A stretch of DNA of 64,000 bases, from NCBI GenBank assembly GCA_037349315.1, contig JBAIAC010000278.1:682001-746000 (forward strand), read 5' to 3'. Below the pieces are notes generated by a model. The model worked only from the letters and a program-made list of their open reading frames with translations, had not been told where the DNA came from and made no database searches. The position numbers and the translations under genes were made by a program. Of this stretch, positions 52,901 to 63,893 are shown piece after piece (the stretch's first letter is position 1; each line of letters opens with the position of its first letter). The stretch is from Chelydra serpentina. Lineage: Eukaryota; Chordata; Testudines; Chelydridae.

Positions 52901-55900
52901 GCTGCCTTCCTGTCAGGGCTAGTGCCTGAGAACCCCAGGGTGAAATTAACTAGAAACCGACTAAGCAAGTGTAAAACCGATCAGTCTGTTTTCACTTTGG
53001 CGGGGCCAACCCAGAGCCCTCAAAATCACGAGTTTGGCTTGAAAATCAGGAGATTTTAATACAAATTCTTTGGTGCCTCCTCGTGTCTGAGCCTTCGGGG
53101 GTCACAGGTCACATTTTCAAGCTTTTCCCTGCAACCAGGCGGGCGAGAAATTTGCTCTTTGGGTTTTTTTTTTCTTTTTTCAATTCAAGCCGAGATTTTC
53201 GCCTGACCCTCTGGCCCCTGGAGCTGGGTCTTTCAGGGAAACACCAGATATCGTGAGACTCATGATAAGGTCGTGAGCGTTGGCAACATAGGGAGACCCA
53301 ACGTTTAAAAAAACCCAACAAGCCAAGGTGGAAAAGTAATTCGTGCCTACGAGTCCCAGGCATGGACCCAGCCCTGGCTGTGCTCGGAGCTGTACAAACA
53401 TACTTCAGACGGTTCCATTCCACGCACCTCTGGGACGTGCCAAGAACCCAGGGCAAGGGGATGATGATTCCTTGAATAACCGTGGATTTGATAAACTGAC
53501 CGTCTCAGGCTTGGATTTTCAGAGGAATCCCATCTTAGGGCTCCACCGGGCTAGTCAGGTGCCCTCTCTCCAGCTGCCTGGTTGTTGTACAAGAATGACA
53601 CACTGGCTGGGCCAGTGGCGGGGACTAGCCCTACGGCTCTGATCACTGGGCTGTTGGCTGTTCCAAGGCGGACGCGCGTCTCCGGCTCTGACCCGAAATC
53701 CCACCCTGGCCCAGGAACCCGCGGCATGGAAACCGGCGCGTTGCCACGGGAGGTTTCGGTTGCCACAAACCGGCGTTTTCCCTGGTTTGGTTGAAAAACT
53801 CCGGAGCAGCTTTGGCGCGGAAGCTGGACCGTTTCGTGCTCGCTGTCCGGCTGGGCGTATTGCGGTAGCAGCCTGGTCACTCGCGGCGCCGGGCACTGTA
53901 CGTAGGGTCCCTGCCCCAGAGAGCGTCCAGTCTGAAGAGACAAGGGAGGGGAAATCCAGGGCCAGCGGGGACTTGCCTGCGGTCGCAGTCCGGGGCCCTG
54001 GTGTTGCTGGGAGAAGAACCCCCGCCAAGCCCCTAAACCGACCTTGCTCCTGGAGCTGGGGTGAACCCAGGAGTCCTGACGCGTCACTCCCTGTGAGCGC
54101 AGTTCTGCCAACGTTCGGTTCACCAAACCCACCCCCTCCACTGCTCCCAGTCCCACCTGCCTTTGTGGCCTCAATTCTTCCAACCCCCCCCCACCCCCCG
54201 ACGCTTCCTGTCACCCTGGGCACGCAGCGGCTCGGGCACGGGTGAGACCTGCCGCCGCCGGGGGTCTCCGATGGGCCGCGCCCTCCCCCCAGCTGCAGAG
54301 TCCTGTCGGCTTCGTGGGGACGGCGCCGCAATACGGGTGCCTACGGGTGGGATTTTGGTAAGGGTTAAGGGAGTTAGGCACACAGCAGGAGTCTGGCACC
54401 TAATTCCCCTGGGGTTTTTGACAATCCCTCCCGCCCCCGTGGGTGAAATTAGCTTGCTGTACCATGTCCCTTTCCATGGCCCGCAGGGCGCCCCCCCCAT
54501 CCCCTTTAACTACCATCTCAGCCATACCTCCCGCCCCTCCATCCACCTCGCTGCCCCCCCCCCCCGACATACCACCTGGGCTTCTCTGCAGCCACTGGGC
54601 CACTTTGGTGGAACCCGTGTGCTCGGCCAACGCAGTCCGGGCGTGAAATGAGCCGTGCAGGGGAGAGGCGCCCGCGTCCCGTCCACCCTCTCAGAATAAC
54701 CAGGTTCAAACATGGCCGGGGCCAAGTCACGGGCTTTAAGCGTGTTTCTTTCCTTGCCTGTGTGGACCTGCCTGGAGAGCCCGTCGTGGCTGGCTGTGCC
54801 GAGACCGGGTTTGTTCCGCCCTCCGGTCTCGGAGGCAAAGACAGAGTAGGAGCCAGTGGCTGGGAGGTGAAGCCAGAACCAGGGGCCCAAGTTGTGAACA
54901 GGGAGGGGAACTGATCCTTGGACGCGCCGCCCGAGGCATGCGGGGTTTCTCCGTCCCTTGGACGGCTGGACCTCGAGATGGGGCTTTCGCCAAGATTGGG
55001 TGTAGCTCACCCACAAGGTATGGGCTGGCTGCACAAATCCTTGGGACAGGCTCTCTGACCTGGGTGTGTGTGTGTGTGTGAGAGAGAGAAACTGAGGCAC
55101 GGACAGGTCTTGCTCAAGATCCTGCAGCAAAGTGGGGTGAGAACCCAGGAGTCCTGGCTCCCCGCCCCGCTCAGTAAACTGATCATCACCTTCTCCTGGG
55201 CATCGGGAAGGCTTCAAATGAGGAAACGGGTGTCAGGGAAATTCAAGTGACATTCTCCCCCGACCTGGTTCTGTTTCACCCAGTCTGGGCCCCTTTCCCG
55301 TCCCGGGTCTCTGGCGCTGGCCCTGATCCTGTTCAGTTTGGGGTCCCTCCTAGTGTCCCAAGAGAGACTCATTTCTGTCTCTGGTTTTGTGAAGGCGACT
55401 CTGCTCCCACCTGGCCCTGGACTCACCTCGGGCCCCTCCCATCCCCGTCCCACACTGTGCCTCGGTTTCCCCAGCAGTGACTCACAAGGAGGAGTTGATA
55501 GGTTAGTATTTGCCCAGGGCTTTGAGCTCCCTGGGCAGAGCAAAGCTTTGCGGATGAACCAATGCCGGTGGGCCTCTGGCGTTGCCCTCTGCTGGACGGC
55601 ACAAGGACTGCTCGTGTGTGGGCCATAGCCCCCCTACTGCTTTGTGCTACGGAAGATTCCCCCATGAACTCAGTGGGGCGGGGGGCTGTGGGAGCAGGGG
55701 GGCCTGAGTTCTAGACTTGTCGCTGTTGTGAGGCGCCAATGCTGGGAGCCTCACACACGCAGGCCCTGGGGTGAGTTCCAGCTCCACGTCTGTTAGGGTC
55801 CCGCTGCCCAGAGACGCGGTCGGGCTGGGCCGGTGCCGGCTGCCCAGGGAGGAGCATTGAGCCAGCCCCAAGCACTGCCCCATGCCGGCCCCCCCCGTGC

Positions 55901-58900
55901 CGCTGCTGTCAGGGAGCAGGGTTCTGCAGAGGTGGATCATCTGCCCTGCCGGGTCCCACCCCTCTCGGCTCCTGGCCCCAGGGAAGCCGGCGGCACGTTC
56001 CCGTGTGGTGGTGGGAAGACGTGGCCGGCACAGGCCTCCTGCTGACCAGGAGCAGCTTTGACCACACGGTTCCCCACAGCCCTGCCGGTGCCCCTCACTC
56101 CTGACCCGCAGCCCCCTGCTCTCCCAGCCCTGGGCTCCCCACACCCCCAGCTCTGCCGGTGCCCCTCACTCCTGACCCGCAGCCCCCTGCTCTCCCAGCC
56201 CTGGGCTCCCCCCAGCTCTGCCAGTGCTCCTCACTCCTGACCCGCAGCCCCCTGCTCTCCCAGCCCTGGGCTCCCCACACCCCCAGCTCTGCCGGTGCCC
56301 CTCACTCCTGACCCGCAGCCCCCTGCTCTCCAAGCCCTGGGCTCCCCACAGCTCTGCCGGTGCCCCTCACTCCTGACCCGCAGCCCCCTGCTAGCCCAGT
56401 CCTGGGCTCCCCCTAGCTCTGCCGGTGCTCCTCACTCCTGACCCGCAGCCCCCTGCTCTCCCAGCCCTGGGCCTCTCCTGAGCTCTGCGCCAGCCCTTCC
56501 TGAGCACTGCAGCGGTTTTGCAATGTGGAGCGACGCCCACACAGGGCGAAGCGGCTCCCCCCCCCCCCCCCCCCCCCGCCCCAGTGACCTCACTCAGCAA
56601 ATCACAGCCGAGCCTGGGGAGCAGGGAGTTGCTGTGCCCGGCCCCACACGTGCATTGCACGCCCCTCGCATGCTGGGGCACAAGCGTCCGGGCCCTGTGG
56701 CTCTCCTCGTGCGTTGCACGGCCCCTCCCTTCCATCCCCCAGTGCACATCCTGTCCTGCCTGGCCTGGGGGGGGGATGGGGGTCCAGCTGGGAAGGGCTT
56801 TGACAGGGGTTAGGGGCTGAGCCCTCCCTACAGGCCGGAGTTGGGGTTGATTCCAGGCAGACGGGAGCTGGGGCGGGGGAGCATTTCCCCACCTGTGCTC
56901 ACCCTGAACACGGGGCCTGCAGTTCAGCGGGTGTGTGTGTGTGTGTGTTTCTGCTCCCCCCTGCCCCCCACTGACTCTGCTCCAGGAATCCTCCCTCCCC
57001 CCACCCCAGGCGCTGCCAGGCAGATCACGGCCATCCCGGTGGCTCTGTCCTGGTGGGGCCCAGGGCAGCGGCCGACCAGTCACTGGAACCCCAAGGAGCA
57101 CATGGGGCCGGTGGCTGGGAGCCCGGGCTCCTCTTCTGGGCTGTGCCACTGACTCCCTGCATGACCTTGGCCCCGTCCCTTAGCCCCTCTGCTGGGCAGG
57201 GTGGTGGGCGTCTTACACTGTTGCTCGTTCTGCCGGCAGCCGGAGCGCCCCCCAGGGGCCGCGCGGGGCAAGCGCTGCCTGGCGCTCTGTGGCGGAGGGT
57301 TAAAGGCCCGGCTGGGGGCAGCTGGGGCTGTGACCCTGGAGGAATCCGGCTGGATTTCCGCAGAGGAACCTCCACCGCGTCTGAGTCAGCTTCCTCCCTC
57401 CCCTGCTCCGTCCTGCGCCCGGAGATAAACCCGAGGGGCCAGCAGGCCCGGCCAGTCGAGGGCCGTGCTAATAACACACCCCTGCAGCGGGGCGACCCCG
57501 GCCCAGGCAGCGGGGCAGATGGGGAAACTGAGGCACAGGTGGGGGAAGGGAGTCATCCGGGGTTGCGGCGGAGCTGGGATCAGAATCCAGGAGTCCTGAC
57601 AACCAAAGAGGGGAAGTGGAGCGGGGGAGCCCAGGGCTGGGGCTAGCAGGGGCTGCGGGTCAGGAGTGAGGGGCACTGGCAGGGCTGGGTGGGGGGAGCC
57701 CAGGGCTGGGCTAGCAGGGGCTGCGAGTCGGGAGTGAGGGGCACCGGCAGAGCTGTAGGGGGGAGCCCAGAACTGGTCTCCGGGGCTGTGAGGCTCCAGG
57801 TCCTGGGTTCGATACTCCAGGTCGTGAGTCACTCGGGACCCCCGCTCTGTACTGAAGCACTTTAATTCAATATTAAAGCTGTTTTGAGCCGCTTTCCTCA
57901 TTGGCCAGCTCATTGTGATGTCACTGGTAACTCAGCCAATGGCCACATGGCAGGGTTCAGTTTGTTTGCATCCTGCGTTCTGATTGGCCGGAGTTGGCTG
58001 CTTGGATGGTGGCAGCACTGGGATTGTTGCTGCCTCTCCCAGGGGGTGGGGCGGGTGTGTACATATCCGGGGGGGGGGGGGGATCACCCCCGGGGTCCCC
58101 AGGCATTTGTGCCAGGACCCCTCAGGCTGGGGGGGCAGGGAGTTGGGCGTTTAGCAGTTGGGGTCCCGCGATCAAGCCCTAGCCAGAGTGTGGGGATGGT
58201 TTGGGGGTGAAACCTTATGTGAACCCTAGGCTGGTTTAAACTGGCCCCCAAGGGTGCTGGCTGACTCAGATCCCAGGGGGGCTCGACCCCTGCTCCGCCC
58301 CACCCCCCGCCCCCACTCCACCCCTTCCTCCAAGCCCCCGCCCCTTCCCACCCCTGCTCTGCCCCACCCCCTGCCCCCACCCCACCCCTTCCTCCAAGCC
58401 CCTGCCTCTTCCCGCCCCCACTCCTCCGAGTCCTTGCCCTCCCCCCCCCCCCCAGCACCTCCTGCAGGCCGCTGATCACAGGGGCTGCCGGTGGGTTCTC
58501 AGAACCCGCTATATTTTTCTGTGGGTGCTCCAGCCCCATAGCACCCATGGAGTCGGCGCCTGAACCCCACAGCCTCCCCCCCCCCCCCCGTGGGAGTTAC
58601 AGAACTCAGTGAGGGGTCACCCTGGCATCTCAGCCCTCCATTCTCCCCTCCCCCTGCCATGCTCCTCCCCAGAGCTGGCTGCATGTGCCCAGCGCTGCAC
58701 AGGGTGGGCTCTGGAAGCAGCCCGAGGCAGGGGGTTGTTACAATCAGGCCTCGGTTCAGTGGAAGCGCCTTTGCTGTCTGCCCCCTGGCCCCCAGGCTGC
58801 CACCCCCTCCCTCCCCGCAGAGCCTCTCTCTCTTGCCCCCTGGGAATTAGGAAAATAGGCCGGGTCAGGAGGAAAGATTCAAAGAGCTGGAGGGGAATGT

Positions 58901-61900
58901 CAGCCAACCAGCCAGCCGCGGATCCCACCGCCCCCACCAACGGCCCTCGGGAGCCCCGCCCCCTGCTCCTCAGCTCCTCCCCCTCTTGTCTCCCAGCAGC
59001 CTTATGTGTCAGTGGCCCAGCAGATGGCGCCCCCGAGTCCCAGCGGCGGCAGCAACAACGGCGGCGGCGGCGGCGGGGGAGGCGGGGACCAGCTGAGCAA
59101 AACCAACCTGTACATCCGGGGCCTGCACCCGGGCACCACCGACCAGGACCTCGTCAAGCTGTGCCAGCCGTACGCCGGGGGGGGCGGCACGGCCGGGGGG
59201 GGGGCTGTTTCCGGGGGGGGGGGGGGTTGGTCTGAACCCCTGAGGGAGGTTCCACCCGGGGGCATCGGGGCAGGATCGAGGGAAGCGTTCCCTGGGCTCA
59301 CGCATCCCCCCCCAGGAGGGCGCAGAAATGGGGGATGGTGGGTGTCCCACGTGGGGGGCGGGAGAAATGGGGGGGGATCTGACATAGGGGGGCGGGAGAT
59401 GCGGGGGTCTGATGTGGGGGCTGGAGATGGGGGGGATCTGACATAGGGGGGCGGGAGATCAGGGGGTCTGATGTGGGGGGGATCTGACATAGGGGGGCGG
59501 GAGATGCGGGGTCTGGGGATGCGGGTGTCCCATGTGGGGGGGCGGGAGATGGGGGGTATCTGACATGGGGGGGGAGATGGGGGCGTCCCATGTGGCAACA
59601 TGGGGTACCCTGGACACTCCCATAGACCTTCGCCAGAGGCTGAGATGCGGCCGCCACCCCGGGCTCGTCCCCTCCAGATGCTGCTTCTGCCTGGGGCTCT
59701 GTACGGAGCCGGAGACACCCCCCCACCCCCGTCCCCCAGCTCTGCTGGTGCCCCTCACTCCCGACCCGCAGCCCCCTGCCAGCCCAGCCCTGGGCTCCCC
59801 CCCCAAGCTCTGCCAAAACTCCTGATGAGCTGGGATGGGGCCCTGCGGCAGGGGGGCCATCACCCCATTTCGGGAAGGGCTTTGGCCGGGTCCGGCACCC
59901 CCCGGGGACTGGGTCAAACTGTCCCCCTGGGCCTCTGCATTGGCCGGGGGGTGGGGGGACATGAGGGGCTCGGGGAGGGGGGGGCCCAGCTGGGCAGCAG
60001 CCCTTGGAGGGTGGATCTGGCCCTGCAGCGGCCCAGGAGCCGGCACCGGGGGAGAGGCGGGGGGGCGGTTGCTGCCGTAACCTCAGCTCACCCCGGGAGC
60101 CGGCGCCAGCCCTGGCAGGCCCGAGGAATTCGCGGGGGGAGGGGCTCCGGGAGCTCCTCTCAGCTGGGTGGGGCGTGGGGGACTCTTTCAGGGATGGGTC
60201 AGGATTTTGGGGGGTGTGCGAGGGGGTGTTTTCACATCTCCATCACACCCCAATTTTCCAGGGCCTGGCGCCACCTTCGCCCCCTTGTGGGGCTCGGCGT
60301 TTGTGACGGGTTAATTCAGCCTTGCGGGTTGGGCGGGGCCCCCAATTTGCAGCTGGGGAAACTGAGGCACAGGGCAAGGTAAAACGGGAGGGGAGCGGAG
60401 GCTACTGGTTGGAGTGAAGGGGGAGGAAGGGAGGGAAACCAGGACTCCTGGGTTCTCTTCCCACCTGTGCCGCTGGCTTGCTCTGGGACCTAGGGGAAAT
60501 CATTCCCCCTTCCCCCCTCTGCCTCAGTTTCCCCACCACCCATTTCCATGGGCGGCATCTATCCGGGGCCATGGGCCCCTGCCACATTCCCTGCCCGGCC
60601 ATTCTGGGGGTTCCCCGGTGCCTCGAAGCGCCAGGGACTTGGTCAATCCGGCAGCTGGTCGGATTTCCTCCCCCACCCTGCCTGTCTCGGTCCCTCCCCG
60701 CCAGGAAATCCGGCCAGGCTGACCCAGAGGGGGGATGGGCTGTTTCCCTCCCCTGCCTTGGGGGTGGGGGGGTGGCTCAGAAGGCATCTGCCCTTTAAAG
60801 GGCCCCCCTATGGCTGCTGCATCCTGGGGCAGGGGAAATTTCCTGACCCCCCAGTGCTGGAGGGGGGGTTTCCTGGGTTGCTCTGTGGGGCCTGCGGGGG
60901 GGCTGGGGCCCGCTGCCCCCTGGGAATTCCCGTTTAACCCTTTTCCAGACGGGGGGATCTTTCTGAGCTGGCACCAGTGGGAATCGCCCCAAGTTCGTTG
61001 AAGCCCCCAGAGCTCTGCCCCCAGCGTCCACAGTTCCCGCCCTGGTGGCAGGATTCGCCTTCACTTCCCGGCCTCCATCAGCGCGGCTGTTAAACTGCCC
61101 CCTGCCCCACCCCAGAGGCAGCCGCATCTCAGCCCCGGGCGAGGTTTGGGGGTGGCAGACGCGGTGGGATGCCCCGTTATGGGTCCCCGCTGGCCGCTCT
61201 GCCCCATGCCCACCGTAACTCCTCTCTTTGCCCCCCTCCCCCCCCAGATACGGCAAAATCGTTTCCACGAAAGCCATCCTGGACAAGACGACCAACAAGT
61301 GCAAAGGTGAGGCTCGGTGCCCCATAGCGGCGCCAGGGGAGGGTCACTGGTTCCTGGGGACCCCCTGCTGCTTCCCCAGGAGTCTGGGCTCTGGATAAAT
61401 TCCAGCAAAGGGTCCCTGTATACCCAGCCCCTCTGCCTCACCCCAGAGCCCAGCCGCATCTCAGCAGGGGAGGAGTCCCCATATACCCCGCCCCCACCCC
61501 AAAAGCATCTCCTCTCAACGCTAGGTGAGGGGGTCGCAGGGAAGCAAAAAATCCCATAAAGGGTTTTGAGACGACAAACCGCAGGATGCTCAATATCCAA
61601 CACACTCTGGTCTGCAGCTGCTGGGTCCCCCTCCCTGCCCCCCCTCACAGACCCCCCTTCTCTCCCAGGCTACGGCTTTTGTCGATTTTGACAGCCCCAC
61701 GGCGGCGCAGAAGGCCGTGACGGCGCTGAAGGCAAGTGGGGTGCAGGCCCAGATGGCAAAGGTAAGGGCCCCGGATGCCCCCTGCCCGCACGGAGATGCG
61801 GGGGGGGGGGGGGGGCGGACTGGGGGAGAGAGGAGTTGCAGGGGGGGAAGGGGGAGTTCCTGCCACTGGCCTCCTCCTAAGGCACTGAAAGGTTAATGGT

Positions 61901-63667
61901 TTCCAGCTGTAGGGAGCTCCCTTGCCCCGGGCCCCCACCCTGGGGTGTGTGTCTCCCCCCCCAGCTCTGCTGGTGCCCCTCACTCCCGACCTGCAGCCCC
62001 CATTAGCCCAGCCCTGGGCTCCCCGACAGCCCTGCTGGTGCCCCTCACTCCCGACCCGCAGCCCCATGTGGGAGGGGGAGGGGAGCCCCTGGGGGGGCCC
62101 CTTTGGGGGGGGCGCTGGGCAGCCCCTCACTGCCGTGTCTCCATAGCAACAGGAGCAGGACCCCACGAACCTGTACATCTCCAACCTGCCGCTCAGCGTG
62201 GACGAGCAGGAGCTGGAGGGCATGCTGAAACCCTTCGGGCAGGTGATCTCCACCCGCGTCCTGCGCGACCCCAACGGCACAAGCCGCGGCGTCGGCTTCG
62301 CCAGGTCAGAGCCCTGGCGCGGGGCGGCTCGTTGGCGGCAGGAGGGGGAAGGGGGGGGTCGGCAATGGGTGTTGTCGGTGTGGGGTTGTTGATGTGGGGA
62401 TATTGGCGCGGGGGGTTGTTGGCACGGGAGGGGGAAGGGGGTGGTCGGTGCTGGGGGTTGTTCGCACGGGGATGTTGGTGCAGGAGGGGGAAAGGGGGCA
62501 TTGGCGCTGGGGGTCATCAGTGCGGGGTCGTCGGCGTGGGGATATTGGCGCTGGGGGTCGTTGGCGTGGGGATATTGGCGCTGGGGATCGTCGGCGTGGG
62601 GATATTGGCGCTGGGGGTCGTTGGCGTGGGGATATTGGCGCTGGGGGTCGTTGGCGTGGGGATATTGGCGCTGGGGGTCGTTGGCGTGGGGATATTGGCG
62701 CTGGGGGTCGTCGGTGCGGGGATATTGGCGCTGGGGGTCGTTGGCGCTGGGGGTCGTCGGTGTGGGGATATTGGCGCTGGGGGTCGTCGGTGCGGGGTCG
62801 TTGGCGCTGGGGGTCGTCGGCGTGGGGATATTGGCGCTGGGGGTCGTCGGTGCGGGGTCGTTGGCGCTGGGGGTCGTCGGTGCGGGGGTCGTTGGCGCTG
62901 GGGGTCGTCGGTGTGGGGTCGTCGGCGTGGGGATATTGGCGCTGGGGTCGTCGGCGTGGGGATATTGCGCTGGGGGTCCTCGGTGCGGGGTCGTTGGCGC
63001 TGGCCTCAGGCCTTCTCTCCCCCGCAGAATGGAGTCCACAGAAAAGTGCGAAGCCATCATCACCCACTTCAATGGGAAATACATCAAGACCCCCCCGGGG
63101 ATCCCAGGTCGGTGGCAGGGCCTCGGGGGAGGGTGGGGGGCACCCCAAGGGGGAAGCCGGGCAGGGAGCTGTTATATAGTGACTCTCCTGGGGGATGGGA
63201 CCCTTCCCTTCCCTTCTGGGTTTAACTCCTGCCAGGCTGAACTCAGGAACAATGGGGACAGCAGGGGGCCGTGGGGCAGGAGTGAGGGGCACTGGCAGAG
63301 CTGGGGTGGGGAGTCCAGGGCTGGGCTAACAGGGGGGTTGTGGGTCAAGATTGGGGAGCACCAGCAGAGCTGGGGGTGGAGAGCCCAGGGCTGGGCTAAC
63401 AGGGGCGTTGTGGGTCGGGAGCAGGGGGCGCTGTGGGTCGAGATTGGGGGTACCGGCAGATCGTGGGGGGAGCCCAGGGCTGGGCTAACTGGGGGGCCAT
63501 AGTCCGGGAGGAGGTGGGCCGTGGGTCGGGATTGATGCCTGCCCCTGTCTCTGGGCAGCCCCCTCAGATCCGCTGCTTTGCAAGTTTGCCGACGGGGGGC
63601 AGAAGAAGCGCCAGCCCCAGGGGAAATACGTGCAGAACGGACGGGCCTGGCCGCGGACGGCGACTCG
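46836..63667 (+). CDS. RBMS2: RBMS2, RNA-binding motif single-stranded interacting protein 2 (5' part)
   Basis: RNA/ssDNA-binding protein of the MSSP family with two RRM domains; acts on AU-rich mRNAs. Seven coding exons seen: 46836-46901, 59000-59169, 61248-61306, 61669-61761, 62147-62304, 63028-63107 and 63559-63667 (the last donor less certain). Product starts [23 protein letters not shown]1 has RNP2 LYIRGL and RNP1 KGYGFVDF; RRM2 has LYISNL and RGVGFAR; then [20 protein letters not shown] and [11 protein letters not shown] nine-Gly run lies in the linker before RRM1. Exon 4 as given carries one extra T (61677-61680), shifting frame and giving TGA at 61689-61691; everything after is conserved, so an assembly error or polymorphism is likelier than a dead gene. 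Intron 1 is 12.1 kb. The C-terminal half lies beyond 64000. Confidence 0.93.
47638..47905 (+). repeat. MIR-like units in sense, three tandem
   Basis: CAGGACTCCTGGGTTCTATC and CCCAGCTCTGGGAGG-type words repeat three times, ending in GTGACCTTGTGG and GTGCCTCAGTTTCCCTGTCT. Confidence 0.7.
49473..49642 (-). mobile_element. tRNA-derived SINE, minus strand
   Basis: ATAGAATCATAGAATCTCAG and GTTGGAAGGGACCTTAGGAG (CR1-type tail) lead to GGATTGAACTCACAACCCTG and CCACTGAGCTATTCCTCCCC, the reverse complement of the family head. A CR1-like scrap (49405-49472) precedes it. Confidence 0.88.
50000..50770. mobile_element. possible DNA element or composite repeat
   Basis: The left side has GTGTAACTACCTCGCTACGG and CTAGTGTAGACAGCGC; the right side ends GGAGTGTAGACGTATCTAAG. 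These GTGTAGAC words resemble the ends of a repeat widespread in turtles, but a full inverted pair was not confirmed. Confidence 0.3.
51518..51690 (+). mobile_element. MIR-type SINE fragment
   Basis: GTCGCCTAGTGGGTGCAGCA, CTTGGGCAAGTCGCTTCCTG and TGTGAAATGGGGTTAATGAT. Confidence 0.65.
52085..52180 (+). repeat. undetermined dispersed repeat (TTACGGTAGCA family)
   Basis: GGATTACGGTAGCATCTAGG, AGTCCCAGCCATGGCCC and CAGGCGCTGTACAGAACGC; partner copies at 38180, 53340 and 53860. Confidence 0.55.
52985..53330 (+). repeat. undetermined dispersed repeat
   Basis: AAAATCACGAGTTTGGCTTG, AAAATCAGGAGATTTTAATA and GTCGTGAGCGTTGGCAACAT; third copy of the 30890/34860 family. Confidence 0.5.
55075..55165 (-). 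repeat. MIR-like tail
   Basis: GAAACTGAGGCACGGACAGG then GAGAACCCAGGAGTCCTGGC. Similar single tails lie at 57515-57605 (minus) and 57115-57185 (plus). Confidence 0.6.
56070..56500 (+). repeat. tandem array of ~60-68 bp units (dispersed family)
   Basis: About seven units of CTCTGCCGGTGCCCCTCACT, CCTGACCCGCAGCCCCCTGC and CAGCCCTGGGCTCCCC. Confidence 0.9.
57605..57790 (-). repeat. same ~64 bp family, inverted
   Basis: GGGGAGCCCAGGGCTGGG, GGCTGCGGGTCAGGAGTGAG and GGCACTGGCAGGGCTG, about three units, in the opposite orientation to 56070. Confidence 0.85.
58250..58570. repeat. undetermined repeat with internal ~70 bp duplication
   Basis: CACCCCTTCCTCCAAGCCCC occurs twice about 70 bp apart. The right flank ATATTTTTCTGTGGGTGCTC and CACCCATGGAGTCGGCGCCT resemble a common turtle repeat. 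Confidence 0.5.
59000..59169 (+). CDS. RBMS2: RBMS2 exon 2
   Basis: [20 protein letters not shown], nine Gly, then [20 protein letters not shown] and LVKLCQP. The acceptor is a tandem CAGCAG; the second is used by analogy with mammals, the first would add Gln. Donor GTACGC at 59170. Confidence 0.93.
59170..61247 (+). other. RBMS2 intron 2
   Basis: Starts with G-rich DNA, then GGGGGGATCTGACATAGGGG repeated about six times (59360-59580), one dispersed ~64-bp unit pair (59730-59825), and MIR-like pieces (60350-60380 minus, 60430-60545 plus). The remainder, 60550-61240, is GC-rich with nothing recognised. Confidence 0.7.
60430..60545 (+). mobile_element. MIR-type SINE fragment
   Basis: ACCAGGACTCCTGGGTTCTC to CCTCTGCCTCAGTTTCCCCA. 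Confidence 0.6.
61248..61306 (+). CDS. RBMS2: RBMS2 exon 3
   Basis: 59 nt: [19 protein letters not shown], acceptor CCCCCAG, donor GTGAGG. Identical to the human segment. Confidence 0.96.
61669..61761 (+). CDS. RBMS2: RBMS2 exon 4, with a 1-base frameshift
   Basis: Acceptor CTCCCAG, donor GTAAGG. Length 93 where 92 is needed: GGCTTTTGTC has four T where the conserved G-F-V needs three. Read literally it ends at TGA 61689-61691 after F-C-R-F; downstream codons give [20 protein letters not shown] in the other frame. Confidence 0.9.
61955..62065 (+). repeat. dispersed ~64 bp family, two units, in RBMS2 intron 4
   Basis: CAGCTCTGCTGGTGCCCCTC, CTCCCGACCTGCAGCCCC and AGCCCAGCCCTGGGCTCCCC. Confidence 0.85.
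62147..62304 (+). CDS. RBMS2: RBMS2 exon 5
   Basis: [20 protein letters not shown] through [20 protein letters not shown] and RGVGFA; acceptor CCATAG, donor GTCAGA. Most of RRM2. Confidence 0.96.
62380..63003 (+). repeat. minisatellite, ~20 units of 30 bp, in RBMS2 intron 5
   Basis: Unit words GCGCTGGGGGTCGTTGGCG and TGGGGATATTGG; variants GTCGTCGGTGCGGGG. Because 30 is a multiple of three, long open frames run through it on both strands, overlapping the true exon edges. Confidence 0.95.
63028..63107 (+). CDS. RBMS2: RBMS2 exon 6
   Basis: 80 nt: [26 protein letters not shown]; acceptor CCCGCAG, donor GTCGGT (weak at +3). Confidence 0.95.
63245..63530 (-). repeat. dispersed ~64 bp family, inverted, in RBMS2 intron 6
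   Basis: GCAGGAGTGAGGGGCACTGG, CAGAGCTGGGGTGGGGAG and CCAGGGCTGGGCTAAC, about four units. Confidence 0.85.
63559..63667 (+). CDS. RBMS2: RBMS2 exon 7
   Basis: [20 protein letters not shown] then [15 protein letters not shown]; acceptor GGGCAG. The donor GTGAGA at 63668 is the best candidate; the last two residues differ from mammals, so the 3' edge may be off by a few bases. Confidence 0.85.
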
Positions 63668-63893
63668 GTGAGACCGGCTCCCGGGGGGGTGGTGGGAATC
63701 GGCCCCTCGCCCAGCCTGGGGCCCCCAGCCCCCCCGTTCCAGAGAGACCCCCAGCCGCTCTCTGGCCCTGGATGGCGGTCGGCAGCGGGGCTAAGGCCGG
63801 CTCCCCACCCGCCCTGGCTCCGCGCGGCTCCCCGGAAGCAGCTGCAGGGGCAATCCGAAGCTCCGCCTGCTGCCCCCGCCCCCAATGCTGGCT

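Larger units (their letters stand above)
46902..58999 (+). other. RBMS2 intron 1
   Basis: 12.1 kb without recognised exons. Contains homopolymer C/G tracts (46920-47150), MIR-like units (47638-47905), GTG-rich DNA (48480-48900), a minus-strand SINE (49473-49642), a possible DNA element (50000-50770), MIR (51518-51690), dispersed repeats (52085-52180, 52985-53402, 53860-53945), a MIR-like tail (55075-55165), the ~64-bp tandem family (56070-56500, 57605-57790) and an undetermined repeat (58250-58570). Confidence 0.7.

Noticed and set aside
46902..58999. Extra RBMS2 or GLS2 exons in the large first intron.
   Set aside because: Exon 1 joins exon 2 directly in phase as in mammals, and no conserved peptide stood out in between.
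61645..63502. Frames of 260-480 codons across RBMS2 introns 4-6.
   Set aside because: They read the 30-bp array and run over real exons in the wrong frame; the RBMS2 exons explain the conserved parts.
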